Below the pieces are notes generated by a model. It was not told where the DNA came from. It saw only the letters and a list, made by a program, of their open reading frames with translations, and did not search any database. Below, one piece after another: positions 1-8,713 of a stretch of 64,000 bases of DNA. Each line of letters opens with the position of its first letter. The stretch's first letter is position 1. The DNA is taken from contig NC_013595.1 of NCBI RefSeq assembly GCF_000024865.1, positions 3,348,001 to 3,412,000 on the forward strand, given 5' to 3'. A program made the position numbers and the translations under genes. The DNA comes from Streptosporangium roseum DSM 43021 (lineage in GTDB: Bacteria; Actinomycetota; Actinomycetes; Streptosporangiales; Streptosporangiaceae).

Positions 1-414
1 CGCCTCGGTGAGGTCCCGGAGGCCCGTCCGGTCGAGGGCGAAGCCGATGGCGGTGTCGTCGTCGGGTGACCACTGGCGCAGCAGCGTGTGGTGGGGGTAG
101 CGGCCCCGCCGTACGAGGCCGCCCACGGTGATGCCGTCGGGAGCGATCGGGTTCTGCGGGAGCAGGGCCACGTGCCGGGCGGCCTCCCGGCCCCGGTAGG
201 ACCACAGGTCGCGCCCGTGCAGCAGGATGTTTCCCCGGGCGGGCTTCAGCACCCGGGCGAACGCCTTGACCAGGGTCGACTTGCCGCACCCGTTCGGCCC
301 GATGACCATGGTGAACCCGCCGTGCGGGATGTCGAGGCTGACGTCGCGGACCACGGGGGCGCCGCCGTAGGAGATCGTCACGTCCCGCGCGGCCAGGCCG
401 CTCTCGCTGCTCAC
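1..414 (-). CDS. Iron-siderophore ABC transporter ATP-binding protein (partial, 3' end outside window)
   Basis: This is the N-terminal 138 residues of an ABC ATPase. It would power import of ferric siderophores through the two permeases encoded just upstream. The reading starts at a GTG at 414 that overlaps the permease stop as GTGA, the same junction type seen at 2574-2577. The Walker A motif GPNGCGKST lies at residues 39-47 and a Q-loop-like LLPQNP near residue 88. The signature motif and Walker B lie beyond the window edge. The FecE/FepC assignment rests on these motifs and on operon context, so the substrate class is well supported but the exact siderophore is unknown. Confidence 0.88.
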   Translation of the reverse strand, partial: MSSESGLAARDVTISYGGAPVVRDVSLDIPHGGFTMVIGPNGCGKSTLVKAFARVLKPARGNILLHGRDLWSYRGREAARHVALLPQNPIAPDGITVGGLVRRGRYPHHTLLRQWSPDDDTAIGFALDRTGLRDLTEA

Positions 415-1451
415 AGGCTTCCCTTTTTCCATTCGCGGGTCAGCAGGTATCCGAGGTAGAGGCCGCCGACGGCCAGCGTGTAGATGCCGACGGGCAGGTT
501 GCCCGGGACGGGCGCCTGCTGCGCGGCGAGGTCGGCGAGCACCAGCAGCAGCGCGCCGACCAGCGGGGACAGCGTCAGGTGCGGGCCGGGCAGGCGGGTG
601 AGGCGCCTGGCGATCTGGGGTGCCGTCAGGGCGATGAACGCGATGGGCCCCGCGACGGAGACGGCGCCCGCCGACAGGACGATCGACAGCGTGACGGCGA
701 CGGCCCTGGCCCGCTGCGGTTCGGCGCCGAGCGAGCCGGCGAGCTCGTCGCCCATCTCGGAGATGTTCAGGCGCCGGGCGAAGAGCGCGACCAGCGGCAC
801 CACGGCCAGGAGGACCGCCCAGATCGTGACGGCGTGCTCCCAGGAGCGGGCGGTCAGGCTGCCGTTGATGTACGCGGTGAGAACGGTGGCCTTGTCCCGC
901 TCCACGGCGTAGACGACGTACTGCGTGAACGCCGTGGCGATCGCGTGGACGCCGATGCCCGCGACGATGAGCCGCCCGGGGTTGCGGAACCCGGTGCCGG
1001 TCGACATGTGCACCAGTGCCATGGCGATCACCGCACCCGCCAGGGCGCCGGCCGGGGCAGGGAGCACGCCGGGAAGGAGCAGCACGGCGAACGCGGCGCC
1101 CGCCCCGGCGCCGGCGCTCAGCCCGATCACGTCCGGACTGCCCAGCGGGTTGCGGGTGACCGTCTGGAACAGCGCGCCGGACAGGCCGAGCGCGGCGCCG
1201 GCGCCGACGGCCACGACCAGGCGGGGGCCGCGCAGCCGTTCCAGCACGAACGCCTGCTTGCCGGTGGCGCCCCGCGTGAGCGCGCTCACCAGATCGGGCA
1301 GGGCGATGCCGAGCCGGCCGAGCGAGAGCGTGGCGACGGCGGCGGCGACCAGGAGCGACACGGTGACGATCACGGCGATGACGGAGGCGCGGGCGACCGG
1401 AAGCGCCACCGAGCGCCCGATCGTGACGTAGCCGCGCGGAGCCGGGGTCAC
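411..1451 (-). CDS. FecCD-family siderophore ABC transporter permease
   Basis: A polytopic membrane protein of about 346 residues with roughly nine to ten hydrophobic segments, a usual length for FecCD/BtuC permeases. Family-typical stretches are visible, including TRNPLGSPDVIGLSAGA and GPIAFIALTAPQIARRL. It would form the membrane channel with the next permease. The start is ambiguous because the initiation region is repeated: the GTG at 1451 has GGAGGAGG four bases upstream, while an in-frame GTG at 1493 has GGGAG five bases upstream and would add 14 residues. The 3' end overlaps the ATPase start by four bases. Function is secure; the start is about 60:40 in favour of 1451. Confidence 0.9.
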   Translation of the reverse strand: MTPAPRGYVTIGRSVALPVARASVIAVIVTVSLLVAAAVATLSLGRLGIALPDLVSALTRGATGKQAFVLERLRGPRLVVAVGAGAALGLSGALFQTVTRNPLGSPDVIGLSAGAGAGAAFAVLLLPGVLPAPAGALAGAVIAMALVHMSTGTGFRNPGRLIVAGIGVHAIATAFTQYVVYAVERDKATVLTAYINGSLTARSWEHAVTIWAVLLAVVPLVALFARRLNISEMGDELAGSLGAEPQRARAVAVTLSIVLSAGAVSVAGPIAFIALTAPQIARRLTRLPGPHLTLSPLVGALLLVLADLAAQQAPVPGNLPVGIYTLAVGGLYLGYLLTREWKKGSL

Positions 1452-1582
1452 GCGGCCTCCTCCATCCTGCGTGCGGCCGGCGGGCGGGGTCACGCGGTCT
1501 CCCGATCATGTGTACGGCCGGCGGTGAGGCCGCCGCTCCGGTGGGCGGGGCTCACGCGGTGCTCTTCATCCTGCGTACGGCC
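1441..1582 (-). repeat. Three degenerate copies of a permease-permease junction
   Basis: Reading the minus strand, a unit that begins GGCCGyAC, continues CAkGAT and ends CCGCGTGA occurs three times, beginning at about 1582, 1519 and 1478. The first copy is the true 3' end of the upstream permease and includes its stop. The second and third each carry a Shine-Dalgarno-like purine run followed by GTG (1493 and 1451). The pattern suggests that an original GTGA stop/start overlap was copied and then diverged, leaving a 58-101 nt spacer where the rest of the operon has overlapping genes. Confidence 0.6.
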
Positions 1583-2577
1583 AGCAGCAGCGCCGGCGCT
1601 CCGACGAACGCGGTCACCACGCCGACCATCAGTTCCTGCGGACGCAGCACGACGCGGCCCGCGACATCCGCCAGGAGCAGCAGCGCGGGACCGGCGACGG
1701 CCGAGAAGGCGATCTGCGCGCGGGCGTCGACGCCCACCAGCGCCCTGACGATGTGCGGTACGGCCAGGCCGACGAAGGCGATGGGCCCGACCGCCGCGGT
1801 CGCCGCGGTGCTCAGCAGGATCGCCGCGAGCATCCCGCCCGCCCGCATCAGGGCCGGATCCGCGCCGAGCGCCGACGCCGACTCCTCGCCGAGCGCGAGC
1901 GTGTTCAGGCCCGGCGCGAGCAGTACGGCGAGCACCAGGCCCAGGGCGGCCGGCGGCAGGACCGACATCAGCACGCCGAAGTCCCGTCCCCCCAGCGCGC
2001 CGACCACCCAGTAGCGGTAGCTGTCGAAGACCTGCGGCCTGCTCAGCGTCACCGCCTGGACGTAGGCCATCAGGACGGCCGAGACGACCGCTCCGGCCAG
2101 GACCAGCCGGGCCAGGCCCGCGCCGGCGCCCACCGAGCCGATGACGTGGACGAGCAGTCCCGCCAGGAGCGCTCCCGGCAGGGCCCACCACACGGTGCTC
2201 GCCTGGCCGGAGGCGCCGAGAAAGGCCATCGCGGTGACGATGGCGGCCGACGCTCCCGCGGTGATCCCGAGCAGTCCGGGATCGGCGAGCGGGTTGCGGG
2301 TGACGCCCTGCATGAGCGTTCCCGCGACGGCCAGACAGAGCCCGGCGAGCAGGCCGAGCGCGGTGCGCGGGTAGCGGCTCTCCACCACCGCGGTGGTGTT
2401 CGGATCCGCGGTGCCGTACAGGACGTCGATGACGTCGGACGGCGAGGTGGGGTGGCTGCCGAGCGCGACGCTCGCGAGGATCGCGAGCGCGAGCACCGCG
2501 AGCGCGGCGATCGGGAGGAACACCCGCCGAGCGACGCGCGCGCCGTTCGACGGGGTGCCGGTGGAGGTGGGGCTCAC
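1552..2577 (-). CDS. FecCD-family siderophore ABC transporter permease
   Basis: A second FecCD permease of 341 residues that pairs with its neighbour as a heterodimer. Conserved stretches include GVTRNPLADPGLLGITAGAS, GPIAFVGLAVPHIVR and the C-terminal GRVVLRPQELMVGVVTA. The GTG start at 2577 is chosen because it overlaps the TGA of the binding-protein gene as GTGA. An upstream in-frame ATG at 2634 would add a hydrophilic extension inside the upstream gene and is unlikely. Gene order (receptor, permease, permease, ATPase) matches siderophore importers, and the operon is probably repressed by iron through the box at 3708. Confidence 0.92.
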   Translation of the reverse strand: MSPTSTGTPSNGARVARRVFLPIAALAVLALAILASVALGSHPTSPSDVIDVLYGTADPNTTAVVESRYPRTALGLLAGLCLAVAGTLMQGVTRNPLADPGLLGITAGASAAIVTAMAFLGASGQASTVWWALPGALLAGLLVHVIGSVGAGAGLARLVLAGAVVSAVLMAYVQAVTLSRPQVFDSYRYWVVGALGGRDFGVLMSVLPPAALGLVLAVLLAPGLNTLALGEESASALGADPALMRAGGMLAAILLSTAATAAVGPIAFVGLAVPHIVRALVGVDARAQIAFSAVAGPALLLLADVAGRVVLRPQELMVGVVTAFVGAPALLLAVRRMKSTA

Positions 2578-3626
2578 TTGCCGGTGGTGGCGACGGCCTT
2601 GTCGATCAGCGGCAGGTAACGATCGATCACCCACGGCACGGTGAGCGGGTTGATGATCGACGACGCGGTGACGAACGGGGTGTCGTCACTGGCGACGACG
2701 CCGCCGCGCTTGACCGCGGGGATGGCGGCGTAGAGCTTCTGCGCCTCGATCTCCTTGCGGGTCTTGCCGTCGGTGTAGAAGGTGAAGATCAGGTCGCTCC
2801 CGGCGAGCTTCTGCGCGTTCTCCAGGCCGATGAGGGCAGAGTCGGTGCCCTCGGTCTCCTTGAAGGAGTTCACCACCGGGTCGGGGGTGAGGCCGAGGGA
2901 GGTGACCATCTCGACCCGCTGCTCCTCGGGCTTGAAGACGCCGAGGGTGCCGGGGCCGGTGGTGTAGATGTAGGAGAAGGTGACGCCCTTGTACTGGGGC
3001 CGGGTCGCGGCGGCGTCGGAGAGCTGCTTCTTGATCGTCGAGATCAGCGTCTGCGCCTCGGCCGGCTTGCCCAGCGCCTTGGAGATGATCTCGATCTGCT
3101 GGTCCCAGTTCGTGCTCCACGGGAGATCCGGGTAGGCCACGGTCGGCGCGATGCCCGACAGGACGGAGTACTGCTCCTTGGTGATGCCGGACCAGGGCGC
3201 CAGGATCACGTCGGGTTCGAGCTCGACGATGGTGTCGAAGTCGATGTCCTCGCCGCCGGCGAACTGCTTCGGCAGCGTGCCGCCGGCCTTGGTCACCGCC
3301 TCGTGGATCCACGGCAGGTAGCCGGTCTTGTCGCTGCCCCACGCGTAGCTCTCGATGCCGACCGGCGTGAAGCCGAGCGCGATGGCGGTCTCGGTCGATC
3401 CCTGTCCCAGGGTGACGACGCGCTCGGGCTGCTCGGTGATCTTCGCCTGGCCGAGGGCGCTGTCGATCGTGACCGGGAACGCGGCCGTCCCGCCGGTGGT
3501 CTGCGCCGGAGCGGCGGCGGGCTTCTCCCCGGCCGCGGAGCAGCCGCCGAGGGCGAGGGCGGCCGCGGCGGCGATCGCGGAGAGCGTGAGCGCGGGGCGG
3601 CGCACGGGAGGGAACCTGAACGGCAT
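2574..3626 (-). CDS. Iron-siderophore ABC transporter substrate-binding lipoprotein
   Basis: The extracytoplasmic receptor of the importer, 350 residues. The ATG at 3626 is preceded by AAGGAT at good spacing. It opens a lipoprotein signal: positive residues, a hydrophobic stretch, then the lipobox LGGC, so the mature protein would start at that cysteine. The body has the FepB/FecB (periplasmic-binding fold class III) pattern, with QPERVVTLGQGSTETAIALG near the start and the segment DTIVELEPDVILAPWSG. It is the first gene of the operon, directly downstream of the iron box. A longer reading from 3689 would bury the signal peptide and is rejected. Confidence 0.93.
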   Translation of the reverse strand: MPFRFPPVRRPALTLSAIAAAAALALGGCSAAGEKPAAAPAQTTGGTAAFPVTIDSALGQAKITEQPERVVTLGQGSTETAIALGFTPVGIESYAWGSDKTGYLPWIHEAVTKAGGTLPKQFAGGEDIDFDTIVELEPDVILAPWSGITKEQYSVLSGIAPTVAYPDLPWSTNWDQQIEIISKALGKPAEAQTLISTIKKQLSDAAATRPQYKGVTFSYIYTTGPGTLGVFKPEEQRVEMVTSLGLTPDPVVNSFKETEGTDSALIGLENAQKLAGSDLIFTFYTDGKTRKEIEAQKLYAAIPAVKRGGVVASDDTPFVTASSIINPLTVPWVIDRYLPLIDKAVATTGK

Positions 3627-3707
3627 GGATGATCCTTGTGCATATGGATGCGCGGCCGTGTACCGGCCGCGCGAGGAGGCACGGGCCACGGCCCCGAACT
3701 TTCAAAG

Positions 3708-3726
3708 TTAGGTAAGCCTAGCCTAC
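3708..3726 (-). promoter_or_regulatory. Iron box (IdeR/DmdR/DtxR-type operator)
   Basis: The 19-bp sequence TTAGGTAAGCCTAGCCTAC closely resembles the actinobacterial iron box TTAGGTTAGSCTAACCTAA. It lies 82 bases upstream of the receptor ATG, where the promoter should be. Binding of an iron-loaded DtxR-family repressor would shut off the importer under iron sufficiency. Nothing rightwards reads out of this site, so it controls the leftward operon only. Confidence 0.8.
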
Positions 3727-3768
3727 GTAACCTCCATGCCTCGTTGGGGGCCCATGACATCCCCGCTC

Positions 3769-3793
3769 GGGCGACGGCCGGGCCCCGTCGCCC
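3769..3793 (-). terminator. Hairpin terminator after the exported-enzyme gene
   Basis: A perfect 9-bp stem (GGGCGACGG with CCGTCGCCC) and a 7-nt loop lie about 40 bases past the stop of the leftward gene ending at 3833. There is no T-tract. It separates the polysaccharide operon from the iron importer. Confidence 0.5.
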
Positions 3794-3832
3794 CTCCCGC
3801 ACGGCGCGCACACCGGCCCGGCCGGCCTCCTC

Positions 3833-5371
3833 TCAGCCCCTCCGGCGGGCGTGCCAGTTGAGGTAGGCGACGCAGAGCAGCGTGGAACCGTACTGCGACT
3901 CGACGGCGTGGTCGTCGTAGACCGCGCGGGCATGGGTGAAGAGGGTCTCGTCCCACTGGGCCACAGGCATCCAGCGGGGAGCCTGGAGGTACTGCCCGGC
4001 GGTGGCCAGGGCGCCGGTGCCGTCGACCCGGACGAGGGTGGTCGCCACACCGTTGTCGGAGGTCGCGAGGTTCTTCGTGTAGGTGCGGGCGAAGCGCTCC
4101 ATGTCGCGGCCCCTGTAGTGGATCTTCCGGCGGAAGGCCAGCGCGGCGAACTCGACGTCGATCGCGCCGTGGCTGAGGTCCTCGACCTGCTGGGCGCCCT
4201 TGCCCGGTGATCCGTACGACGGGGTGTACTCGGAGACGTCGTCGGCCTTGGTGTAGCCGTTGTAGAGCTTTCCGAACGTCGGCCAGTACGGCCAGACGTA
4301 GGCGTCGTCCGCGTCGACCTTCAGGTCCCCGGCGAACGCGCGGGCCAGGCGGCGGGTGCGGTCCAGGTAGGTGGGGTCGCCGGTCGCGGCGGCCAGCTCG
4401 GCGTAGGTCTGGCCCAGCCCGAGACTCTGGTTGATGGGCTGTTCCGTGCCGTCGTAGGGGACGGGCATCCCCTTGGGCCAGATGAAGTGGCCGAGCCCGG
4501 CGTCGTTCTGCACCCACTCGCGGTCGTGGACGGCCGCGGCGTCCCGGACGGCCGCGAGATACTCGTCGGCCTTGGCCTTGTAGCGCCGGTCACGGCGCAG
4601 GCCCGGGGTGCGGTAGACGATCCGCACGAACGACGCCAGCGGATAGGTGATCATGCCGGTGTGCACGGAGAAGTGCGCCGGCGAGGCGGCCAGCCCGGCC
4701 GTCCCCAGGGCGGGGATCGGACCCGCGGCCGGCGAGTCCCTGAGGTCGCGGACGGTCACCATGGTCGCCGACGGGTAGGCGTCGAGGACGCGGCGCACGG
4801 CGTAGTCGGGGCCGGCCGGGTCCATGGTGAGGTTGGCGAAGGTGGACACCTTGGCCTTGGGGGCGTTGGCCACCTCCAGGGTGAACCGGTCCTCGCTCGT
4901 GCCCGCCCGGACGGTCGCGACGGCGTCGTCGACGTTGGTCAGCGCGCTGCGCACCTCCAGCAGCGGCTGCCCGGCCGGATCGAGCAGGGTGACGCCTCCG
5001 GCGGTGTAGCTCCGGTTGCGCCAGACGGGCAGCGAGAGGCCGCGGTAGTCGGCCACGCCCCGCTCCGAGTCGCGCATGGCCAGCATGAGGTCGGCGTTGT
5101 GGATGAGCCGGTCCAGGTAGGAGGTGTCCTGGTATGCCTCGTACATCCTGATGAAGGCGGCAAGCGCGTAGGACTGACCCCAGCCCAGGCCGCCCTGCTC
5201 GTTGTGGTCGGTCGGCTGGCCGAGGGCGCCGCTGGAGTGGAAGACCTTGTCGAACAGGTCGAAGGTCTCCCTGGCCGTGTAGTCGTAGCCCGCGGCGGCG
5301 CGGGCCGTACCTGTGGTGCCGAGAACTCCCAGGGCGAGAGATCCCAGCGCGAATTGCCTGCGTGACAGCAT
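3833..5371 (-). CDS. Tat-exported putative polysaccharide-active enzyme (family uncertain)
   Basis: A 512-residue protein with a clear twin-arginine signal (SRRQFALGSLALGV, with an ARA-A cleavage site near residue 26). The start ATG has AAAGGTGG upstream. The mature part is rich in repeated helical segments with conserved W, G and Y (GGLGWGQSYALAAFIRMYEA, LGLGQTYAELAAATGDPTYL). This suggests an alpha/alpha-toroid fold as in uronate lyases, epimerases and six-hairpin glycosidases. No family signature can be named with certainty. It is the last gene of the operon with the MalF/MalG permeases, so it probably acts outside the membrane on the polymer whose fragments they import. Confidence 0.75.
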   Translation of the reverse strand: MLSRRQFALGSLALGVLGTTGTARAAAGYDYTARETFDLFDKVFHSSGALGQPTDHNEQGGLGWGQSYALAAFIRMYEAYQDTSYLDRLIHNADLMLAMRDSERGVADYRGLSLPVWRNRSYTAGGVTLLDPAGQPLLEVRSALTNVDDAVATVRAGTSEDRFTLEVANAPKAKVSTFANLTMDPAGPDYAVRRVLDAYPSATMVTVRDLRDSPAAGPIPALGTAGLAASPAHFSVHTGMITYPLASFVRIVYRTPGLRRDRRYKAKADEYLAAVRDAAAVHDREWVQNDAGLGHFIWPKGMPVPYDGTEQPINQSLGLGQTYAELAAATGDPTYLDRTRRLARAFAGDLKVDADDAYVWPYWPTFGKLYNGYTKADDVSEYTPSYGSPGKGAQQVEDLSHGAIDVEFAALAFRRKIHYRGRDMERFARTYTKNLATSDNGVATTLVRVDGTGALATAGQYLQAPRWMPVAQWDETLFTHARAVYDDHAVESQYGSTLLCVAYLNWHARRRG

Positions 5372-5395
5372 TGCTCGACCACCTTTCGCGCGACG

Positions 5396-6229
5396 TCAGC
5401 CCTTGACCGCGCCGCGCATGCCTTCGAGTACGTGACGTTGCATGATCATGAAGAAGATGACGACGGGCAGGATCGAGATGACGGTTCCGGCGGCGAGGCT
5501 GCGGACGTCGGTGCCGGTGACGCCCGCGAGGTAGGAGATCCCCAGGGCGATCGGGTACATCGCGGAGTCCTTCAGCACGACCATCGGCCATATGAAGCTG
5601 TTCCAGACCGAGATGAAGCCGAAGATGCCGAGAATCGCCAGGGTGGGGCGCGCGGCGGGCAGCATGACGTGCCAGAAGATCCTCAGCTCGTGGCAGCCGT
5701 CGGTGCGCGCAGCGTCGATGACCTCGCGCGGCACGCCCGTGAAGGTCTGGCGGAGCAGGAAGATCCCGAAGGCCGACAGCAGTCCGGGCAGGATCACGCC
5801 CGCGTAGCTGTCGGCCATGCCGAGCTGCGAGACCACCAGGAAGCGGGGGAGGAGCATGACCTCGCCCGGCAGGAACATCGTCGACAGGATGGCGAAGAAG
5901 ATGAGGTTCCGGCCGCGGAAGTTCATCTGGGCGAGCGGGTAGGCGCACAGCGCGGAGACGATGATGTACACGGGCACCATCACGCCGACGTAGATGACCG
6001 AGTTGATCAGGTAGGTCGGGTAGGGGATGGTCGTCCACGCCTCCTTCACCCAGGTCAGGACCGGGGGCCGGGGGATGACGTCGGGCGGGAAGGAGAAGAC
6101 GGCCTGGCCGGCGGGCTTGAAGGCCGCCGAGAGCAGGATCAGGAACGGGCCGACGAAGACGAGGGCGATCGCGGTCAGCAGGACGTACATGCCCGCGCGC
6201 CGCAGCCAGAAGGCGAGCCTCGGCGTCAT
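5396..6229 (-). CDS. Carbohydrate ABC transporter permease (MalG type)
   Basis: A 277-residue inner-membrane permease with about six hydrophobic helices. The EAA-like loop that contacts the ATPase is visible as DAARTDGCHELRIFWHVMLP. The ATG at 6229 overlaps the stop of the MalF-type gene as ATGA, so the two are translationally coupled. No ATPase gene is present in the locus. CUT1-family importers in actinomycetes commonly share one MsiK-type ATPase encoded elsewhere, which fits here. The substrate is presumed to be an oligosaccharide from the neighbouring lyases. Confidence 0.92.
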   Translation of the reverse strand: MTPRLAFWLRRAGMYVLLTAIALVFVGPFLILLSAAFKPAGQAVFSFPPDVIPRPPVLTWVKEAWTTIPYPTYLINSVIYVGVMVPVYIIVSALCAYPLAQMNFRGRNLIFFAILSTMFLPGEVMLLPRFLVVSQLGMADSYAGVILPGLLSAFGIFLLRQTFTGVPREVIDAARTDGCHELRIFWHVMLPAARPTLAILGIFGFISVWNSFIWPMVVLKDSAMYPIALGISYLAGVTGTDVRSLAAGTVISILPVVIFFMIMQRHVLEGMRGAVKG

Positions 6230-7194
6230 GGCGTGACCGTCCTTCCCTTGGTGATCCGGTAGTTGGCCAGCGCCATGAGGATCAGGAGGACCCACAGGAC
6301 GAGGCCCATGGCGCTGGCGTAACCCATGTCGTACTTCTGGAAGGCCGCCGACCAGATGTAGTAGCCGAGCGTGAGGGTGGAGTCCTGCGGGCCGCCCTGG
6401 GTCATCACGTAGACGGACGTGAAGACCTGCATCGCCTCAAGCATCTCCATGGTCAGCGTGACCGCGATGTAGGGGACGATCAGCGGGACGGTGATGTGGC
6501 GCAGCCGGTGCCAGGCCGAGGCGCCGTCGACCTTGGCGGCCTCGTAGAGGTTCGTGGGGATGGTCTGCAGCCCGGCGAGATAGATCATCATGAAGACGCC
6601 CATGCTCTTCCAGCCCTCGACGAGGACGAGGGCCGGAAGGGCCCACACGGGGTCGAGGAGATACTGGATCGGCTGGTCGAGGACGCCGAAGCCGGTGAGG
6701 ATCCAGTTGAGCACGCCCTGCTGGTTGAAGACGTACTCCCAGGCGACGCCGACCGCGACCATCGAGGTCACGACGGGCAGGTAGTAGAGCATCCGGAACG
6801 TCTTGATGCCCGGCAGTCTCTGGTTGACGAGTACGGCCAGCAGCAGCGGGACGACGACGAGCAGCGGGAACATCCCCACCAGGAACAGCAGCGAATTGCC
6901 CAGGCCGGTCCAGAACCTGTCGTCGCCCATGAGCCGGACGAAGTTGCCCGCGCCCACGAAGACCGGCTCGGAGATCGCGTCCCACTCGAAGAACGACAGC
7001 TGGATCGCGGTGATCGCCGGCCACGCGAAGAAGACCCCGAACAGGATCAGGGCCGGCAGCGGGAAGAGGTAGGGCGTGTACCAGCGCTGCCCCGGCAACC
7101 TGCCGGGCCGGGGCGCTCGCACGTCGCGTTTTCCGCGGCCACGCCGCATCGGGGCCGCCGAAGGCGCGTGGCTCTCTTGTACGTGTATGGCCAT
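6226..7194 (-). CDS. Carbohydrate ABC transporter permease (MalF type)
   Basis: A 322-residue permease partner with the EAA-type loop LYEAAKVDGASAWHRLRHIT. It has a long arginine-rich cytoplasmic N-terminus before the first helix (YLFPLPALILFGVFFAWP). The ATG at 7194 is preferred because AAGG sits 12 bases upstream. The in-frame GTG at 7206 would abut that ribosome site with no spacer. It is the first gene of the leftward operon and faces the binding-protein gene across a 223-bp divergent promoter region, the arrangement expected for one co-regulated importer. Confidence 0.9.
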   Translation of the reverse strand: MAIHVQESHAPSAAPMRRGRGKRDVRAPRPGRLPGQRWYTPYLFPLPALILFGVFFAWPAITAIQLSFFEWDAISEPVFVGAGNFVRLMGDDRFWTGLGNSLLFLVGMFPLLVVVPLLLAVLVNQRLPGIKTFRMLYYLPVVTSMVAVGVAWEYVFNQQGVLNWILTGFGVLDQPIQYLLDPVWALPALVLVEGWKSMGVFMMIYLAGLQTIPTNLYEAAKVDGASAWHRLRHITVPLIVPYIAVTLTMEMLEAMQVFTSVYVMTQGGPQDSTLTLGYYIWSAAFQKYDMGYASAMGLVLWVLLILMALANYRITKGRTVTP

Positions 7195-7343
7195 CGGCGC
7201 TAACACCCTTCAGCGCGAATTTGTGAGGGCCGTAGATTAGATAACGGCAGGCCAGAATTCCGGGAGCGTATCTTTGCCGATTCGCGTTCGTCAAGGGTGA
7301 ACGGGCTGGCCGGAAGAGTTGTGAGAGAGGCGGATCCGGGGGC

Positions 7344-7372
7344 TTGACGGGGCGTGACCGGGCTGACATTGT
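7344..7372 (+). promoter_or_regulatory. Candidate promoter of the rightward catabolic operon
   Basis: TTGACG and CATTGT are separated by exactly 17 bases in the divergent region, 46 bases before the binding-protein start. The -35 matches consensus at five of six positions and the -10 is weaker, which suits a regulated promoter. No strong LacI-type palindrome was found in the region. Confidence 0.4.
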
Positions 7373-7417
7373 GCCGAAAGAATGATTTAAGGACGGCCGC
7401 AATTCAGGAGGCTCGTA

Positions 7418-8713
7418 ATGACTCCACCCAGGACGGCGTTAGCGGCAGGGCTGCTGGCGCTGGCGGTTCTCACCACCGGGTGCGTGGCGGGCACCTCCGC
7501 CGGCGCCCCCTCCGCCGCGGCCGACCAGCCGTTCGAGGGTGAGGTCGAATTCTGGACGATCAACCTGAAGAAGAACTTCAACGACTATGTCACCGGGCTG
7601 ATCACCCAGTACCAGAAGGAACACCCCAAGGTCACCGTCAAGTGGGTGGACGTGCCCGGCCAGGACAGCGCGACCAAGCTGCTCGCGGCCATGGCCAGCG
7701 GTGACGTGCCCGACGCGGTCAACCTGGGCTCTCCCGACATCGGCAGGTTCATCCCGTCGCTGGCGCCGATGGACGACTACTTCAAGCCGGAGGACCTCGC
7801 CGACTTCCAGCCGAACCTGGTGGAGCCGCTGCGCCAGGACGGCAAGCTCTACGGGGTGCCCTGGTACAACGGCGGCGCCCCGGTGGCGATGTACCGCAAG
7901 TCGGTCGTGTCCAAGGCCGGCTTCGACGAGAAGGCGCCGCCGAAGACCTACGACGAGGCACTGGACCTGGCGGCCAAGGTCTACGACGAGACCAAGGTCT
8001 ACGGCATCAACGAGATCCCCGGGCCGTCCGTCGTCTCCGTGCTGCGCTACTACGGGGTCACGCTGCTGTCGGAGGACAGGAAGAAGGCGGCGTTCAACAC
8101 CCCCGAGGTCGCCGCGATCATCGAGAGGTTCAAGAAGAGCTACGACGAGCACGGCATCGCGCCGGGCTCCGTCTCCAAGGACGTCCGCGCCCTTCCGCAG
8201 AGCCTCGACAACGGCCAGGTCGCCTTCACGGCCAGCGCCAACGGCTCGACCCTGGTCAACATCCAGAAGAACGCCCCCGACATCTACAAGGACCTCGTCG
8301 TCACCGAGCCCGTCCGGACGGCCGGCGGCGGCTACCTGCTCAACGCCCAGCAGACGTTCACGATCCCCAAGGCCTCCAAGCACAAGAAGGCGGCGGCCGA
8401 GTTCATCAAGTTCTTCACCAACGGCGCCAACCAGCTCGCCTTCTGCAAGATCGTGCCGATCTACCCGTCGACGATCTCCTCGACGAAGGACGCCTTCTTC
8501 ACCGGCACCGGCGGCACCGAGCCGATGGACGTCGCCCGCCAGGTGATCGTCAAGGGGCTGCCGAAACTGGAGTACACACCGATGGGCACGGCCAAGGACA
8601 CCGAGCTCGCCGAGTCCCTGGCGGAGGAGATCCGCGCCGTGTTCCAGGGACAGAAGAGCGTGAAGGACGCGCTCGACACCGCAGAGAAGAATTGGAATGA
8701 CGCTCTTGTCTAA
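7418..8713 (+). CDS. Extracellular solute-binding lipoprotein of a sugar ABC transporter
   Basis: A 431-residue class 1 (CUT1) solute-binding protein that would deliver an oligosaccharide to the MalF/MalG permeases. The ATG follows a strong AGGAGG at five bases. A lipoprotein signal ends at the lipobox LTTGC (cysteine 22). The mature protein opens with the family-typical VEFWTIN and contains NLGSPDIGRFIP and PWYNGGAPVAMYRK near the expected ligand cleft. The gene heads the rightward operon and its 3' end overlaps the next gene by 17 bases. Confidence 0.92.
   Translation: MTPPRTALAAGLLALAVLTTGCVAGTSAGAPSAAADQPFEGEVEFWTINLKKNFNDYVTGLITQYQKEHPKVTVKWVDVPGQDSATKLLAAMASGDVPDAVNLGSPDIGRFIPSLAPMDDYFKPEDLADFQPNLVEPLRQDGKLYGVPWYNGGAPVAMYRKSVVSKAGFDEKAPPKTYDEALDLAAKVYDETKVYGINEIPGPSVVSVLRYYGVTLLSEDRKKAAFNTPEVAAIIERFKKSYDEHGIAPGSVSKDVRALPQSLDNGQVAFTASANGSTLVNIQKNAPDIYKDLVVTEPVRTAGGGYLLNAQQTFTIPKASKHKKAAAEFIKFFTNGANQLAFCKIVPIYPSTISSTKDAFFTGTGGTEPMDVARQVIVKGLPKLEYTPMGTAKDTELAESLAEEIRAVFQGQKSVKDALDTAEKNWNDALV

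Noticed and set aside
579..1748. Long plus-strand frames over the iron permeases
   Set aside because: They lie antisense to well-supported FecCD permeases and show no domain.
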